Shown here piece by piece: positions 33,924 to 43,454 of a stretch of 64,000 nt of DNA. The translations under genes were made by a program, and so were the position numbers. Source of the stretch: Acidobacteriota bacterium (GTDB taxonomy: Bacteria; Acidobacteriota; Terriglobia; Terriglobales; Acidobacteriaceae); assembly GCA_003225055.1 (NCBI GenBank), contig QIAU01000127.1, forward strand, positions 57,008-121,007. The letters run 5' to 3'. The stretch's first letter is position 1. Each line of letters begins with the position of its first letter. The notes beneath the pieces are model-generated. The model did not search any database. It worked only from the letters and a program-made list of their open reading frames with translations, and had not been told where the DNA came from.

Positions 33924-35711
33924 CTATTTCACAATGGTCAATCCGTGCGGCACTGCGTACGGCACGATATAGGCGTACATCATCACGATCAAGCCTACGA
34001 TCGCCGCCAGCGCAATCGAGTGCCAGACCACAAATCGGAAGATGATACCTTCGTTTCCGACCTGGTTGGTGGCCGATGTCGCCACCACGATAGATTGCGC
34101 GTCCACCATCTTGCCCATCACGCCGCCCGCACTATTGGCAGCGCACATCAAAATTGGATCAAGATTCAATTGTTGAGCGGTAATGTGCTGCAAACTGCCG
34201 AACAAGGCGTTCGACGAGGTGTCGCTCCCCGTCAACGCGACGCCGAGCCAGCCGAGGAAGGTTCCGAAGAACGGGAAGAACCACCCCGTGCGGGTGAAGG
34301 CCAGTCCCAAGACGGCATCCATGCCGGAGTAGCGCGTGATGAACCCCAGGCCAAGCATGGCCGAAATCGCAACTACTGCGAGCCTCATGCGATATAGGGT
34401 ATGCGCGAAGGTCCTCAGTAACCGAGCCGGGCTCATGCCCAGGAGGAACCCGGCCACGATTGCCGCCAGAAAACAGCCACTACCCGTAGCCGAGAGCCAG
34501 TTGAAATCGTATTTGGCCGCTTCCGGAGTAGGCTTTCTCACGACTGGCGCCGCTCGCGTAACTGCGTTATGCAAATAAGGCACGCTCCAGACGGGAGTGG
34601 TCGCCTTGTTCATTGGTCCCTTGACGGAAGGAAGGCCCCAAAGCAGAACGAACACGGAAAGAATGGCAAAAGGCATCCAGGCCAAGGCTACTTGCTTGCC
34701 TGGGTAGTGAACGGCCGCTGGTTCGGGGGCGTAGCCCAGGTCTTTTTTCTTCCGCTGCTCCCCAACGTAGTCTTCTACGACTCCGGGCTTTGCGGGCGGG
34801 TGAGTCGGTCCCGGATAGTGTCTTCTTGGATCGGGAGTCGCCGTAGCGACGGCGGCGGCCTGGAGGGCTTCGCGTTCGTCTTCGAAGCGCCATATGTGCT
34901 TGGGCTGCCAGAAACGCAGAAAGATGAGCGTGACCACCAGCGAGACTACGCCCGAGGCAATGTCGACTAAGTTACTGTCCACGTGGTTTGACCACAGATA
35001 CTGTGTGGCGGCGAAAGAAATACCCACCACCAGGATTGCCGGCAGGACCTCGAAAGTTTCCTTCCAGCCCACCATGGCGCGTACCAACCAGAACGGCACG
35101 ATGACGGCGGTAAAAGGCAAAATGCGGCCGATCATGGCGTTGAGATCGGATTCGGGCAGCGCCGAAACCAAAGCCAACGTGTGCACAGGAGTGCCGATCG
35201 CACCCCACGCCACAGGGGCCGTGTTGGCGATCAGGTTCAAGGCGGCGGCATGGAACGGCTTGAATCCCAGGCCGATCATGAACGCTCCCGCAATCGCCAC
35301 GGGAGCTCCGAAACCGGCGGCTCCTTCAATAAATGCGCCGAAGCAGAAGGCCACCAGCAGCAATTGCAGGCGGCGGTCGGCGGTGATCCCGGCCACTGAA
35401 TGCTTCATGATTTCAAACTTCCCGGTTTCGACCGAGATGTCATAGAGATAAACCGCAGCGACAACAATCCAGGCGATCTTAAGCAGCCCAAATCCCACGC
35501 CGTAAACAAAGCTCATGCCGGCCAGCTTGCCGGGCATGTGGAAGACCCAGATGGCCATAATCAACGCCGTGCCAGCTCCGGCCAAGGCACAGAGATGCGG
35601 TTTCACTCGCAAGCCAGCCAACAACGTGAACAGCACGATGATGGGAAGCGCCGCGATCAGAGTGGATAGCCACCAATGGTTCAAAGGATCGTAGACCTGG
35701 GTCCAAGGCAT
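33924..35711 (-). CDS. lctP: L-lactate/glycolate permease (LctP family)
   Basis: 595 aa with ~14 membrane helices. N-terminal signature WTQVYDPLNHWWLSTLIAAL and the central AFCFGAFIEGAAGFGAPVAI are LctP hallmarks; the C-terminal ALTGSDTSSNALFGSLQ and NSAGGVMGKMVDAQSI are also diagnostic. A proton symporter for lactate and glycolate in the inner membrane. There is a hydrophilic insert at ~290-330 (charged, Pro-rich) longer than in E. coli LldP. It lies upstream of glcD on the same strand (91-nt gap beyond the glcD start), so substrate uptake and oxidation are likely co-regulated. Confidence 0.92.
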   Translation of the reverse strand: MPWTQVYDPLNHWWLSTLIAALPIIVLFTLLAGLRVKPHLCALAGAGTALIMAIWVFHMPGKLAGMSFVYGVGFGLLKIAWIVVAAVYLYDISVETGKFEIMKHSVAGITADRRLQLLLVAFCFGAFIEGAAGFGAPVAIAGAFMIGLGFKPFHAAALNLIANTAPVAWGAIGTPVHTLALVSALPESDLNAMIGRILPFTAVIVPFWLVRAMVGWKETFEVLPAILVVGISFAATQYLWSNHVDSNLVDIASGVVSLVVTLIFLRFWQPKHIWRFEDEREALQAAAVATATPDPRRHYPGPTHPPAKPGVVEDYVGEQRKKKDLGYAPEPAAVHYPGKQVALAWMPFAILSVFVLLWGLPSVKGPMNKATTPVWSVPYLHNAVTRAAPVVRKPTPEAAKYDFNWLSATGSGCFLAAIVAGFLLGMSPARLLRTFAHTLYRMRLAVVAISAMLGLGFITRYSGMDAVLGLAFTRTGWFFPFFGTFLGWLGVALTGSDTSSNALFGSLQHITAQQLNLDPILMCAANSAGGVMGKMVDAQSIVVATSATNQVGNEGIIFRFVVWHSIALAAIVGLIVMMYAYIVPYAVPHGLTIVK

Positions 35712-35940
35712 CGTTTCCTCCAGTGATTCCGGGGGCGTGCGGTTTTACGGGCTTCGTTCCAACCGCGACAGCACGACGCGAGTTGCGGCAAGGCTTAATC
35801 AATACGAACTCGCGGGCGCGAGTTGGAGTGCATGGTCTTATACCGCTCGCCCGTGCCTTGTCAAGCAATTCCGCAATCTGCGGGCGAGCTGCCGTATTGC
35901 GCGCGCGGCCGAAAGCGGGAAGAATAATCCGTCCCGCCGC

Positions 35941-36789
35941 CTACTTGACTGCGCCGACTGTGAATCCGGCAATGAATCGGTCGAGAAAAAGGTTATAGAG
36001 CAGCGCGATGGGCAAACTGGTGATCAGGCAGGCCGCCATCAGCGACCCCCAGTAGTAGACGTCACCGCGAACCAGGAAGATGGGCACGCCGACGCCGACC
36101 ATCTGATGCGCCTCAGAAGAAATAAAGGTCAGGGCGTAAACGAACTCCTGGGTTACCAGGGTGAAGCTGAAAATCACCACGGTCAGGATGCCCGAAACTG
36201 AGATGGGAACGACAAGTTTGACAAACGCGCCGAACCGCGTGAGCCCGTCAACCATAGCCGCGTCCTCCAGTTCTCGGGGAATGGATTTGAAGAAACCCAT
36301 CAGCAGCCAGATGGAAAACGGAACCGTGAAACTGGGATAGACCACAATGAGAGACCACAAACTATCCTGCAGACCCAGAATTGCGACCAGTCGCGACAGC
36401 GGAATAAAGAGCAGAGTCGGCGGCACCAGATAAGTAAGGAAGATGGCGATGCCGAGGCGCTCTCCCCAGCGCCCGGTTAAGCGTGCCAGCGCATAGGCCG
36501 CCGGTACCGCCAGAACTAGCGTGATCAGCACGACTATGGCTCCGACGAAAGCCGTATTCGCCACCCAGCGCAAGTAGAGCGTGTCATGGAAAAGCAGCTG
36601 CAAGTGCTCGAGGGTCGGCTTTTCGTTGAACTTGAACGGGTTATTCTGCAGGTTGTAGAGGTCATTTGTGCGTTTGAAGATGGTGATCAGCATCCAGTAG
36701 AACGGAAATGCCAGGAGCACGGAGAAAGCCATCAGAACTAAGGCGTGCACCAAACCGCCAAAGACTCTGCGGCCAGTTCCGCTGACCAT
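35941..36789 (-). CDS. Carbohydrate-type ABC transporter permease (MalG-like)
   Basis: 282 aa, six predicted helices, with the EAA loop LEDAAMVDGLTRFGAFVKLV (~185) of MalG-like permeases and the PF00528 pattern. Overlaps its partner permease by 1 nt. Inner-membrane half of the importer encoded at 35941-40120. Confidence 0.88.
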   Translation of the reverse strand: MVSGTGRRVFGGLVHALVLMAFSVLLAFPFYWMLITIFKRTNDLYNLQNNPFKFNEKPTLEHLQLLFHDTLYLRWVANTAFVGAIVVLITLVLAVPAAYALARLTGRWGERLGIAIFLTYLVPPTLLFIPLSRLVAILGLQDSLWSLIVVYPSFTVPFSIWLLMGFFKSIPRELEDAAMVDGLTRFGAFVKLVVPISVSGILTVVIFSFTLVTQEFVYALTFISSEAHQMVGVGVPIFLVRGDVYYWGSLMAACLITSLPIALLYNLFLDRFIAGFTVGAVK

Positions 36790-37670
36790 CAGCCAACCTC
36801 CGCGCGGCTGGCGACCCGGAGCATGAAGTAGGCCACCGCGACCAGTATGGGCACCAGGAAGATGGAGATGGCTGCGCCCTCGGCCAGGTCGCTGCCCAGA
36901 ATTCCGGTGAAGAACGCCAAGGAAGGCAGTACCTGGGTTGTGTCATAGGGACCGCCGCGCGTGAGGATGTATACCACCGTCATATCGGTAAACACGAAGA
37001 TGACACCGAACAGGATGGCGACGTTCACGATGGGCAGGATCATCGGAATCGTGATCTGGAAAAGCGTACGCCAGAAGCCCGCGCCGTCGACCGCCGCGGC
37101 TTCAGGAATGTCGCGGGGTATAGCCGTGAGCCCCGCCAGCAGTATCACCGTCGAGAACGGCAATAGGCGCCAACTCTCGACGCCAATCACGGAAATCATG
37201 GCCAGCGTGGGCTCGCCTAACCACATGGGCGTGTCGAACGGCCTGACGAAATGCAGATGGACCAGCACCCAGTTGATCACGCTATAGATGGAATCCAGAA
37301 TCCACTTCCAGCCGATCGTCCCTAAGGAAACCGGCGCCACCCAGGGCAGCAGGATCAAAAATCGGATAAAGCCACGGCCCGTGAATCTATCCTTGAGCGC
37401 AAGAGAAAGAACCGTCGATCCAACCAGGACAACGACCTGGGTGCCTACGGTGAAGATTATCGAGTCGTAAAGTGAGCGCCGGAAGGTGGGGCTCTCGAGG
37501 ACGCTGCGGAAATTGGCCAGACCGACGTAGTGATAGCCGACGCTGGCGATCTTCACATCGCCCACGGCGTAGACAAACGCGAGAACGAATGGCACTCCAA
37601 CCACCGCCAGCACGTAGATGATGGCGGGCGAAAACATGAGCACCCCGAGCTTGCGGTTCGTCATTGCCAT
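36789..37670 (-). CDS. Carbohydrate-type ABC transporter permease (MalF/UgpA-like)
   Basis: 293 aa, six helices, EAA loop PEAAAVDGAGFWRTLFQITI (~190). Starts 10 nt inside the end of the ATPase gene. The pair plus the ATPase and the Tat-exported binding protein make a complete CUT1-type importer. The sugar or other substrate is unknown. Confidence 0.88.
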   Translation of the reverse strand: MAMTNRKLGVLMFSPAIIYVLAVVGVPFVLAFVYAVGDVKIASVGYHYVGLANFRSVLESPTFRRSLYDSIIFTVGTQVVVLVGSTVLSLALKDRFTGRGFIRFLILLPWVAPVSLGTIGWKWILDSIYSVINWVLVHLHFVRPFDTPMWLGEPTLAMISVIGVESWRLLPFSTVILLAGLTAIPRDIPEAAAVDGAGFWRTLFQITIPMILPIVNVAILFGVIFVFTDMTVVYILTRGGPYDTTQVLPSLAFFTGILGSDLAEGAAISIFLVPILVAVAYFMLRVASRAEVG

Positions 37671-38770
37671 GGAATGGCCTTGGGCGCAACCCGCTTTTCG
37701 CTGGCGCGGTCGAAAAATTTCAACTCGCTTTCCGGCACGATGAAATCGTGGACCGAGTTCGCTTCATACCTCTCGGTCACTCCTGAGGGAATCCGCGATG
37801 CGACGGCCTTGCCGGGGAAACGGCCCCCCTCCAGTGCCCCGTAGAGGATCCGTTCCGCCCCGAGATACTCGATGTATTCGACGCGGAAGCGGAGCGGAAC
37901 CCGTTTGCCAACGTCAGCCAGCAAAAGGTGCTCCGTCTTCATCCTGCTCGCGATCTCGTCGGTCGAACCCGAGCCGGCGACCAAGCCGGAGGGCAGAAAA
38001 CGTTCTGGGCGGAAGCCGACGATGAGATCGTCCGTCTCCAGAAGGTTCATCGGCGGAGAACCAAGGAAGGTGGCAACAAAAGTATCGGCGGGCTGGTCAT
38101 AGACCTCCTGCGGCGTCCCGATCTGGCGCACGGTGCCCTGATTCAGAACCACCACGCGATCCCCCATGGCCATCGCTTCTACCTGGTCGTGAGTGACGTA
38201 AATGGTGGTCGTGCCCACGCGTTTTTGAAATTGCTCCAACTCCTCGCGCGCCGAAGCGCGCAATTTCGCATCGAGGTTGGAGAGAGGTTCGTCGAGCAGG
38301 AAGACCGAAGGTTCTCGGACAATCGCGCGCGCCAGGGCAACGCGCTGCCGCTCGCCTCCGGAAAGCTCTCGAGGTTTGCGGTCGAGCAAGCGGCCGATGC
38401 CAAGCAGCGCCGAGGCCCATTCCACCTTCTGCTTATGAAGTTCTTTCTTGACCTTCTGGGCCTTGAGCGGAAAGACAATGTTCTGATAGACGGTCAGGTG
38501 GGGATAGAGCGCGTAGCTCTGGAAGACCATCGCGATACGGCGCTCGCGTGGCGGCAGGTGATTGACCACGTTGCCGCCGATCAGGATTTCCCCGGAGGTC
38601 GGTGTCTCCAGACCTGCGATCATTCTCAGAAGCGTAGTCTTGCCCGAGCCGGAGGGCCCGAGGAACACAAGGAACTCCCCCTCGCGCGTCTCCAGATCGA
38701 CATGGTTCACTGCCCCGGGCTGGCCCTGTTTGAAAACCTTGGTGAGCTTTCTGGTTTCGACAATTGCCAT
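37661..38770 (-). CDS. ABC transporter ATPase (MalK/UgpC-like)
   Basis: 369 aa. Walker A GPSGSGKTTLLR (~38), Q-loop QSYALYPHLTVYQN, signature LSGGERQRVALARAIV (~140), Walker B VFLLDEPLSNLDAKLR, H-loop VTHDQVEAMAMGDR. After ~residue 240 a MalK-type regulatory OB/TOBE domain (FRPERFLPSG). Starts 12 nt downstream of the binding-protein gene. Confidence 0.9.
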   Translation of the reverse strand: MAIVETRKLTKVFKQGQPGAVNHVDLETREGEFLVFLGPSGSGKTTLLRMIAGLETPTSGEILIGGNVVNHLPPRERRIAMVFQSYALYPHLTVYQNIVFPLKAQKVKKELHKQKVEWASALLGIGRLLDRKPRELSGGERQRVALARAIVREPSVFLLDEPLSNLDAKLRASAREELEQFQKRVGTTTIYVTHDQVEAMAMGDRVVVLNQGTVRQIGTPQEVYDQPADTFVATFLGSPPMNLLETDDLIVGFRPERFLPSGLVAGSGSTDEIASRMKTEHLLLADVGKRVPLRFRVEYIEYLGAERILYGALEGGRFPGKAVASRIPSGVTERYEANSVHDFIVPESELKFFDRASEKRVAPKAIPWQ

Positions 38771-38782
38771 TCTGTTCCCGGG

Positions 38783-40120
38783 TTACGCGGTTTTCCACTT
38801 ATCGAAGATACGTTTTACTTCTTTCTCGGCTGCCGCCGCTGCGTTTTCAGGAGTCTCCTGGTCCCGCGCCACCTTGGCAAACATGGTCGGAATTACAAAA
38901 GTGTTGAACACTTCGTCCACCGCCGCCGTGGCGTAGCCCGGGTGCCCCACGTTCGTAGCCCAGTCGAGCACGTCGGAGAGGACCTTATATTTGTCCGGCG
39001 GGTCGGCTTTCGGGTCGTTGGAAATTTCTTCCTTGAGGTTCGGCGCCGTGCTCGGGAAGCAGGGGAAATTATAGAAGCCGCTAGCCTTGAAGGCATCGTG
39101 GAAACTGTCGATGAAATCCACCAGGAACTGCTGGGCGCCTTCTTTATTCTGGGCGAATTTCCATATCACGTAACACGACATCACGTGTTCAGAAGCGAGA
39201 CGAGCCTTAGGTCCAGCCAGAGCGTGCGAAATCATGATCTGCTTCCCGATATCCATCTTCTTGACTTCCGCCTCGCGCGTGATCGAAATCGCGTTCTCAA
39301 CAAATGACGCTTTGCCGGCCAGCATCGCGCGGTTGTTGGACGACGGGTCCCAGGTGAATACCTCGGGTGTTTCCGTGTCCTTATACAGTTGCTTCATAAA
39401 CTTCAAAGCTTCGATGGTGTTCTTCGAGTTGATGACCACGTTGCCGTTTTCGTCCTGCTCGGAGGCGCCAAACGACCACATGAGCGCGCGCATCGCCATG
39501 TTGGTATCCAGCTCCTGAGAGAGGCCGATGCCGCACGGATTACCCTGCTTCTGGCGAATCTTGCGCGCTCCGTCCAACAGCTGATCGTAATTGTCGGGAC
39601 CGTTGGGGTAACCAACATCGGACCACAGGTCCTTGCGCCAGTTGCCCGGGTCCGGCACGTAGGAGTCGGAGAAAGCAAAATACTTGTTGGTCTTGGGATT
39701 GAGAGTGGATTTTACGGCCAGGTCAATCGGCTTACCATGCTTCCTCTGGACTTCTTCATAGATCTCGCGGTGATCAATCACCTGCTTTTCGTAGGCAGCC
39801 GGGGGCGACAAGAACATGCAGAGATCGTGGCCCTGTTGCGCCGAAACTTCCGCCGCTGCGCGGGCCGGAATTTCGGTCAGCGAGATGTGATCCACGATGA
39901 CGTTGGTGTTGTGCTTCTCACCCCATTGCTTGGTAAATACGGTGTCGAACCACTCCTTGTCGTAAGCTGGAACAAAGTGGCTCCACTGAATAATCTTGAG
40001 CGTCTTCTGCGGGCCCTTTTGATATAGGAAGGCGGGACCCATGCCGGCAGCCAGTGTGCCCGCGCCTGCGATTTTCACGAATTCCCGACGCGAAACTCCC
40101 TGACTAATTTTCCTTGCCAT
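38783..40120 (-). CDS. Extracellular solute-binding protein, Tat-exported
   Basis: 445 aa with a twin-arginine signal: SRREFVK followed by IAGAGTLAAGMGPAFL. SBP_bac_1-like; the mature part reads KIIQWSHFVPAYDKEWFD, LCMFLSPPAAYEKQVID and FSDSYVPDPGNW. Substrate binding for the CUT1-type importer that follows it. Tat export suggests folding in the cytoplasm, possibly with a cofactor, though other families of this type use Tat too. First gene of the four-gene operon; start ATG with AGGAGG-like GGAGGAAT 9 nt upstream on the minus strand. Confidence 0.88.
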   Translation of the reverse strand: MARKISQGVSRREFVKIAGAGTLAAGMGPAFLYQKGPQKTLKIIQWSHFVPAYDKEWFDTVFTKQWGEKHNTNVIVDHISLTEIPARAAAEVSAQQGHDLCMFLSPPAAYEKQVIDHREIYEEVQRKHGKPIDLAVKSTLNPKTNKYFAFSDSYVPDPGNWRKDLWSDVGYPNGPDNYDQLLDGARKIRQKQGNPCGIGLSQELDTNMAMRALMWSFGASEQDENGNVVINSKNTIEALKFMKQLYKDTETPEVFTWDPSSNNRAMLAGKASFVENAISITREAEVKKMDIGKQIMISHALAGPKARLASEHVMSCYVIWKFAQNKEGAQQFLVDFIDSFHDAFKASGFYNFPCFPSTAPNLKEEISNDPKADPPDKYKVLSDVLDWATNVGHPGYATAAVDEVFNTFVIPTMFAKVARDQETPENAAAAAEKEVKRIFDKWKTA

Positions 40121-40370
40121 GGCAGTATTCCTCCTAGAATTCAGCCCTTCGACATGCGGTTACAGAATTGGGACGTAATCGGGGAACCCGCGCCGCCGGA
40201 TGGGGGCAAGTACTGCGGGGCCGGTCGTGCAGGATCCATCCACCCGAGTTGACGGGCAGCTATTTTATGCCTCTTCTCCTGCGCTCGGCAAATCGAGCCG
40301 CTGCCGCCGCTGGCGCCCGGATTTTAGAGAAATGTCTTGCCACGATTCAACTTCAAGAGACTCCCACGGG

Positions 40371-40802
40371 CTATTCCTCGATGAACTTCTTGCGTTGCTC
40401 GGGAAGGGGTATTCGGCAGACCTCGTATTTACCAAATAGTTGGTAGCGGTGCCCCGCTACCAAGTCGTAGAGCCGGGTGCGCCATTTCTTCGGCACCATG
40501 CCGAACAAACCAGCCACAATACTCCATGCTCCCCCCATTTCACGCAGAAGGTAAGAGACCGCATCAGTTTTTGCCAACAGGGATTCGGCTACTGAGTCGT
40601 AATCACGCACGACGTAAACCGTATCCAGGCAATGGGGATCGATTCGATGCCGGGCTAGCACCCGTGAAGCAAATTGGCTTTGCAGAGGGGCAAGGCGAAA
40701 GCGATCCGCGGGATCGCGCCTCAGGAGAAACCGGTTAAACCGGTTGCATAGTCCACACACCCCGTCGTAGAGAACGACAATGTGAGTTGATAGCTCGTCC
40801 AT
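40371..40802 (-). CDS. DCC-family thiol-disulfide oxidoreductase
   Basis: 143 aa from ATG 40802. The signature LYDGVCGLCNRFNRFLLRRD (DxxCxxC, ~11-30) is diagnostic for the DCC (DUF393) family, a thioredoxin-like fold. RFRLAPLQSQFASRVL and TDAVSYLLREMGGAW also fit. The frame is open upstream to 40988, but family proteins start a few residues before the LYDG motif. No RBS is convincing. Single gene; partner unknown. Confidence 0.85.
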   Translation of the reverse strand: MDELSTHIVVLYDGVCGLCNRFNRFLLRRDPADRFRLAPLQSQFASRVLARHRIDPHCLDTVYVVRDYDSVAESLLAKTDAVSYLLREMGGAWSIVAGLFGMVPKKWRTRLYDLVAGHRYQLFGKYEVCRIPLPEQRKKFIEE

Positions 40803-41151
40803 GCCCACTCTGACCTGCTCAGGCAACACTTTGCTCGAGCCAACCAGCTCGATAGATGCAGGTTTGATCGAACGCGTTACAGTTTCTCCCATCCCGGAAC
40901 GCTGTAAGCCTGACCCGTGACCTTCGACACAGCCCGCTCGCCCGCTATTTGCTAGGCGGCAAAGGAAAGGAAGACTTCCCGCCATCAACCGATTCCCATT
41001 TCGCGCCCGCGCGAAGCGCAGCGCCTATTGTGACGCGCCTCACAGTCTTGCGTGACGGCGGTTGCCGACGCGACCTGTCCTGTAACGTCATGCTGGAGGG
41101 GAAAATTTCAGCCGCATCCGTCGGTGCGACAAGGGGTCATTGAGGAGCCAC
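40803..41151. other. Gap between DCC gene and nifJ remnant
   Basis: About 350 nt between divergent genes. It includes TTGAGGAG, the Shine-Dalgarno of the nifJ remnant at its right end. No other feature seen. Confidence 0.3.
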
Positions 41152-41417
<266 letters not shown>

Positions 41418-42352
41418 CCGCTGGTTTCGTCGGCTTCGCCGCCGACCCAAGAGTTATCTAATATCCGGCGGCTTGAGGAGGCGGGCGCTTCCGCAATCGT
41501 TCTCTCTTCCCTCCTCGAGGAGCAGATACGGCGGGAAAGCCTGGAAATGGACCACCATCTCTCCACCATGACGGGGAGTTTTGCCGAGGCGCTCACATTC
41601 TTCCCGCAAGCCGGCGAGTTTTATCTCGGCCCCGAGGAATACCTCAAGCATATTCAAAAAGCCAAGGCGGCGGTCGACGTTCCCATCATCGCCAGCCTGA
41701 ACGGAGCTAGCCTCGGTGGATGGACGCGTTACGCCCCGCAGATCGAGCAGGCGGGCGCCGATGCTCTGGTCTGGAATGCAACATTTTTACATCTCCGCGG
41801 ATACGGACGTTTCTGGAGCGGTGGTGGAGCAGAGGTACATCGACATTCTGCAGGCTGTGAAGTCGTCCATTTCGATTCCGATAGCGCTCAAGTTGAGCCC
41901 GTATTCTTCATCTTTCATCCAGCGCCAGGGCCCCGTTTAACTTTGGTCAGGAATGGATCCCATTGCGGAACAAGGCCGAGCACGGCATGGTCAGGTCCGC
42001 GCCGACCATGAGCATTTTCAGAACATCTTCGGCGGCGTGGATCTTCACGCGCTCAAAAAGAATGCCAATCCAGGTCAGCGGCAGCCGCAACGACTGCGGC
42101 GTGCTGAGCAGCACGTTAGGCTTGACCTCGAGATCTTCCAGGTCGATATCCGGCTGGTAAAAGCGATTGAACAACACCAGCCCGTTCGCTCCGCCTTGCT
42201 GCAGCCGTTTCGCCATGTTCGCCATGTTGCCGAAGAATGGCGAGTCGGTTCGCCAGATGCGCGGCAGCATGAGCCAGATGCGGTGTCCCGATCCGTCGGC
42301 CTTTGCGCGGGCGCAGTACGTGCATGCCATCAAGCGCTACCAGCCGGTATAG
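41418..42352 (+). pseudogene. Dihydroorotate dehydrogenase-like protein, internally inverted
   Basis: DHOD-like proteins are commonly encoded just after nifJ. Plus strand, 41418 onward: LVSSASPPTQELSNIRRLEE, GPEEYLKHIQKAKAAVD, PIIASLNGASLGGW, then after a frameshift near 41780 ISADTDVSGAVVEQRYIDI and SIPIALKLSP. The middle part is then on the minus strand: FFGNMANMAKRLQQGGANGL, VLFNRFYQPDIDLEDLEV, LSTPQSLRLPLTWIGIL, HAAEDVLKMLMVGADL, with the end WMKDEEY. The C-terminus resumes on plus at 42237: ESVRQMRGSMSQMRC then RYQPV and a stop at 42352. Sequence order in family members is exactly first part, middle, end, so the middle is inverted in place. Confidence 0.85.
41903..42238. other. 336-bp inverted segment bounded by ATTCTTC/GAAGAAT
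   Basis: ATTCTTC at 41903-41909 and GAAGAAT at 42232-42238 are inverted copies placed exactly at the two points where the DHOD-like reading frame changes strand. Flipping the segment restores GAAGAAT before GGCGAGTCGG (EEYGESVRQM) on the right and ATTCTTCGGCAACATG (FFGNM) on the left. An inversion by recombination between the 7-bp inverted repeats explains all of this. Confidence 0.8.
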
Positions 42353-42775
42353 CTCGGAGCAGGGAGAGCCAGTCCAAGTCTTCTCCCCGCGTTGGGAGCC
42401 GACTTTTGCTCCGTTGTTCGTCTCCCTCCTCTGAGAAGGCAGCAACTGTGTGCAGATTACCTCTCGTTCCGAATGGCTTAAGCATGGAAGTCAATTTTGT
42501 TTCAGAATCGGAACAAGGCATCCGAGCCCTCGGCACGGGGCCACCCCGCATCGAAAACCCCGAAGAAACAGAACCTTTTCGAACGCTTCCCCGCTCAAGC
42601 CCCTGCACCCGAAAGCGCGGCGTGTTCACATTACTGGTACGCTTGCCATTTGTCACAGACTCGGTGCCCTTTGCTCGGGTAGATTTGCAGAAGGCAAGCG
42701 TTCCCTGCCGGGTAGCGCAGGCCGTTCAGTTGCGCCGGCCGGTAGATAGGTAGGTCAGGCTCCTGAGAGGTTCTG
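42353..42775. other. Intergenic region, no supported gene
   Basis: Short frames on both strands with no recognised domain. It ends with GAGAGG, the Shine-Dalgarno of the next gene. Confidence 0.3.
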
Positions 42776-43071
42776 ATGGATGCTTTACGTGAAGATGAGA
42801 CCGCACGTGGCAGAGTGTTGAATGCGGTCGCTCTGCAAAATGCTGTCTTGTGTGCCGAGTGCGACGTTGTCAGTGACAGCCGCATGACCGATGTATGGTT
42901 TGCGGGAGCCGTTCCCTGGTTAACATCTCGCATATGCTGGGCGGTACTCTTCCTAAGAGCCGCGCAAGTTTGATTGAAACTGAAACGCCGCAGCCAAGCC
43001 GGGTCGAGGTCGTATTGATCTTCCGGCGAGCGCTCAGCATCCGCAGAAGATCGTCCGACAAAACGGCCTAA
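42776..43071 (+). pseudogene. Small zinc-ribbon protein with one frameshift
   Basis: ATG 42776 has GAGAGG upstream. The first frame reads VLNAVALQNAVLCAECDVVS, and after a frameshift near 42882 the second frame reads HDRCMVCGSRSLVNISHMLG, GTLPKSRASLIETE and ends IRRRSSDKTA. Together they make one ~98-aa protein with two CxxC pairs 13 residues apart, a zinc ribbon. Similar small proteins occur in Acidobacteriota (from memory). One base lost near SDSR|HDR would explain the break; a sequencing error is equally possible. Confidence 0.55.
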
Positions 43072-43142
43072 CAACGGCTGCGTCTGGTCCGGGTAGCAAG
43101 ACGATGGCTGCATTTCAGGTCGAAAGAACATCGCGGCGTGAT

Positions 43143-43403
43143 TCATATTTGCGCTTTTGAGCGGATCACGTTGAGGATTTGTTCTTTGAGGGGGGAGCTT
43201 ATTTCCTTCGTGCTTCCTGGTCGCACGATCTTGCCTTCCACGACATCGAAATAACCTTGCTTGTCATGGAGACGTCCGCAACCGGGAACGGGGCAGATAT
43301 GCCCAGTGACTTTACCCGTCGGGTCCACAAACGAGAAGGGAACCATCTGCAGGTTCTTGTGCCGGTTGCAGGAAGGCGGCGTCATGGGAGTCGCGCGATG
43401 CAC
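43143..43403 (-). CDS. Small hypothetical protein with CxxxxC-type motif
   Basis: 86 aa. KVTGHICPVPGCGRLHDKQG holds two Cys and a His; with a Cys near residue 12 (PSCNRHKN) it could bind zinc. The basal part FDVVEGKIVRPGSTKEIS looks coding. The ATG at 43403 and the Met at residue 7 are both possible starts. Unknown function. Confidence 0.45.
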   Translation of the reverse strand: MHRATPMTPPSCNRHKNLQMVPFSFVDPTGKVTGHICPVPGCGRLHDKQGYFDVVEGKIVRPGSTKEISSPLKEQILNVIRSKAQI

Positions 43404-43454
43404 TTTACAGAGTTTTTCATGGTGTTTAGGCGGCGACAGCGGTTAGTTGCGCGG

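Noticed and set aside
37928..39307. A 459-codon plus-strand frame opposite the ABC ATPase and binding-protein genes
   Set aside because: Spans two real minus-strand genes and their junction; typical of high-G+C antisense frames.
42631..43146. A 171-codon minus-strand frame
   Set aside because: It runs opposite the zinc-ribbon pseudogene, whose frame has CxxC motifs; no domain seen here.
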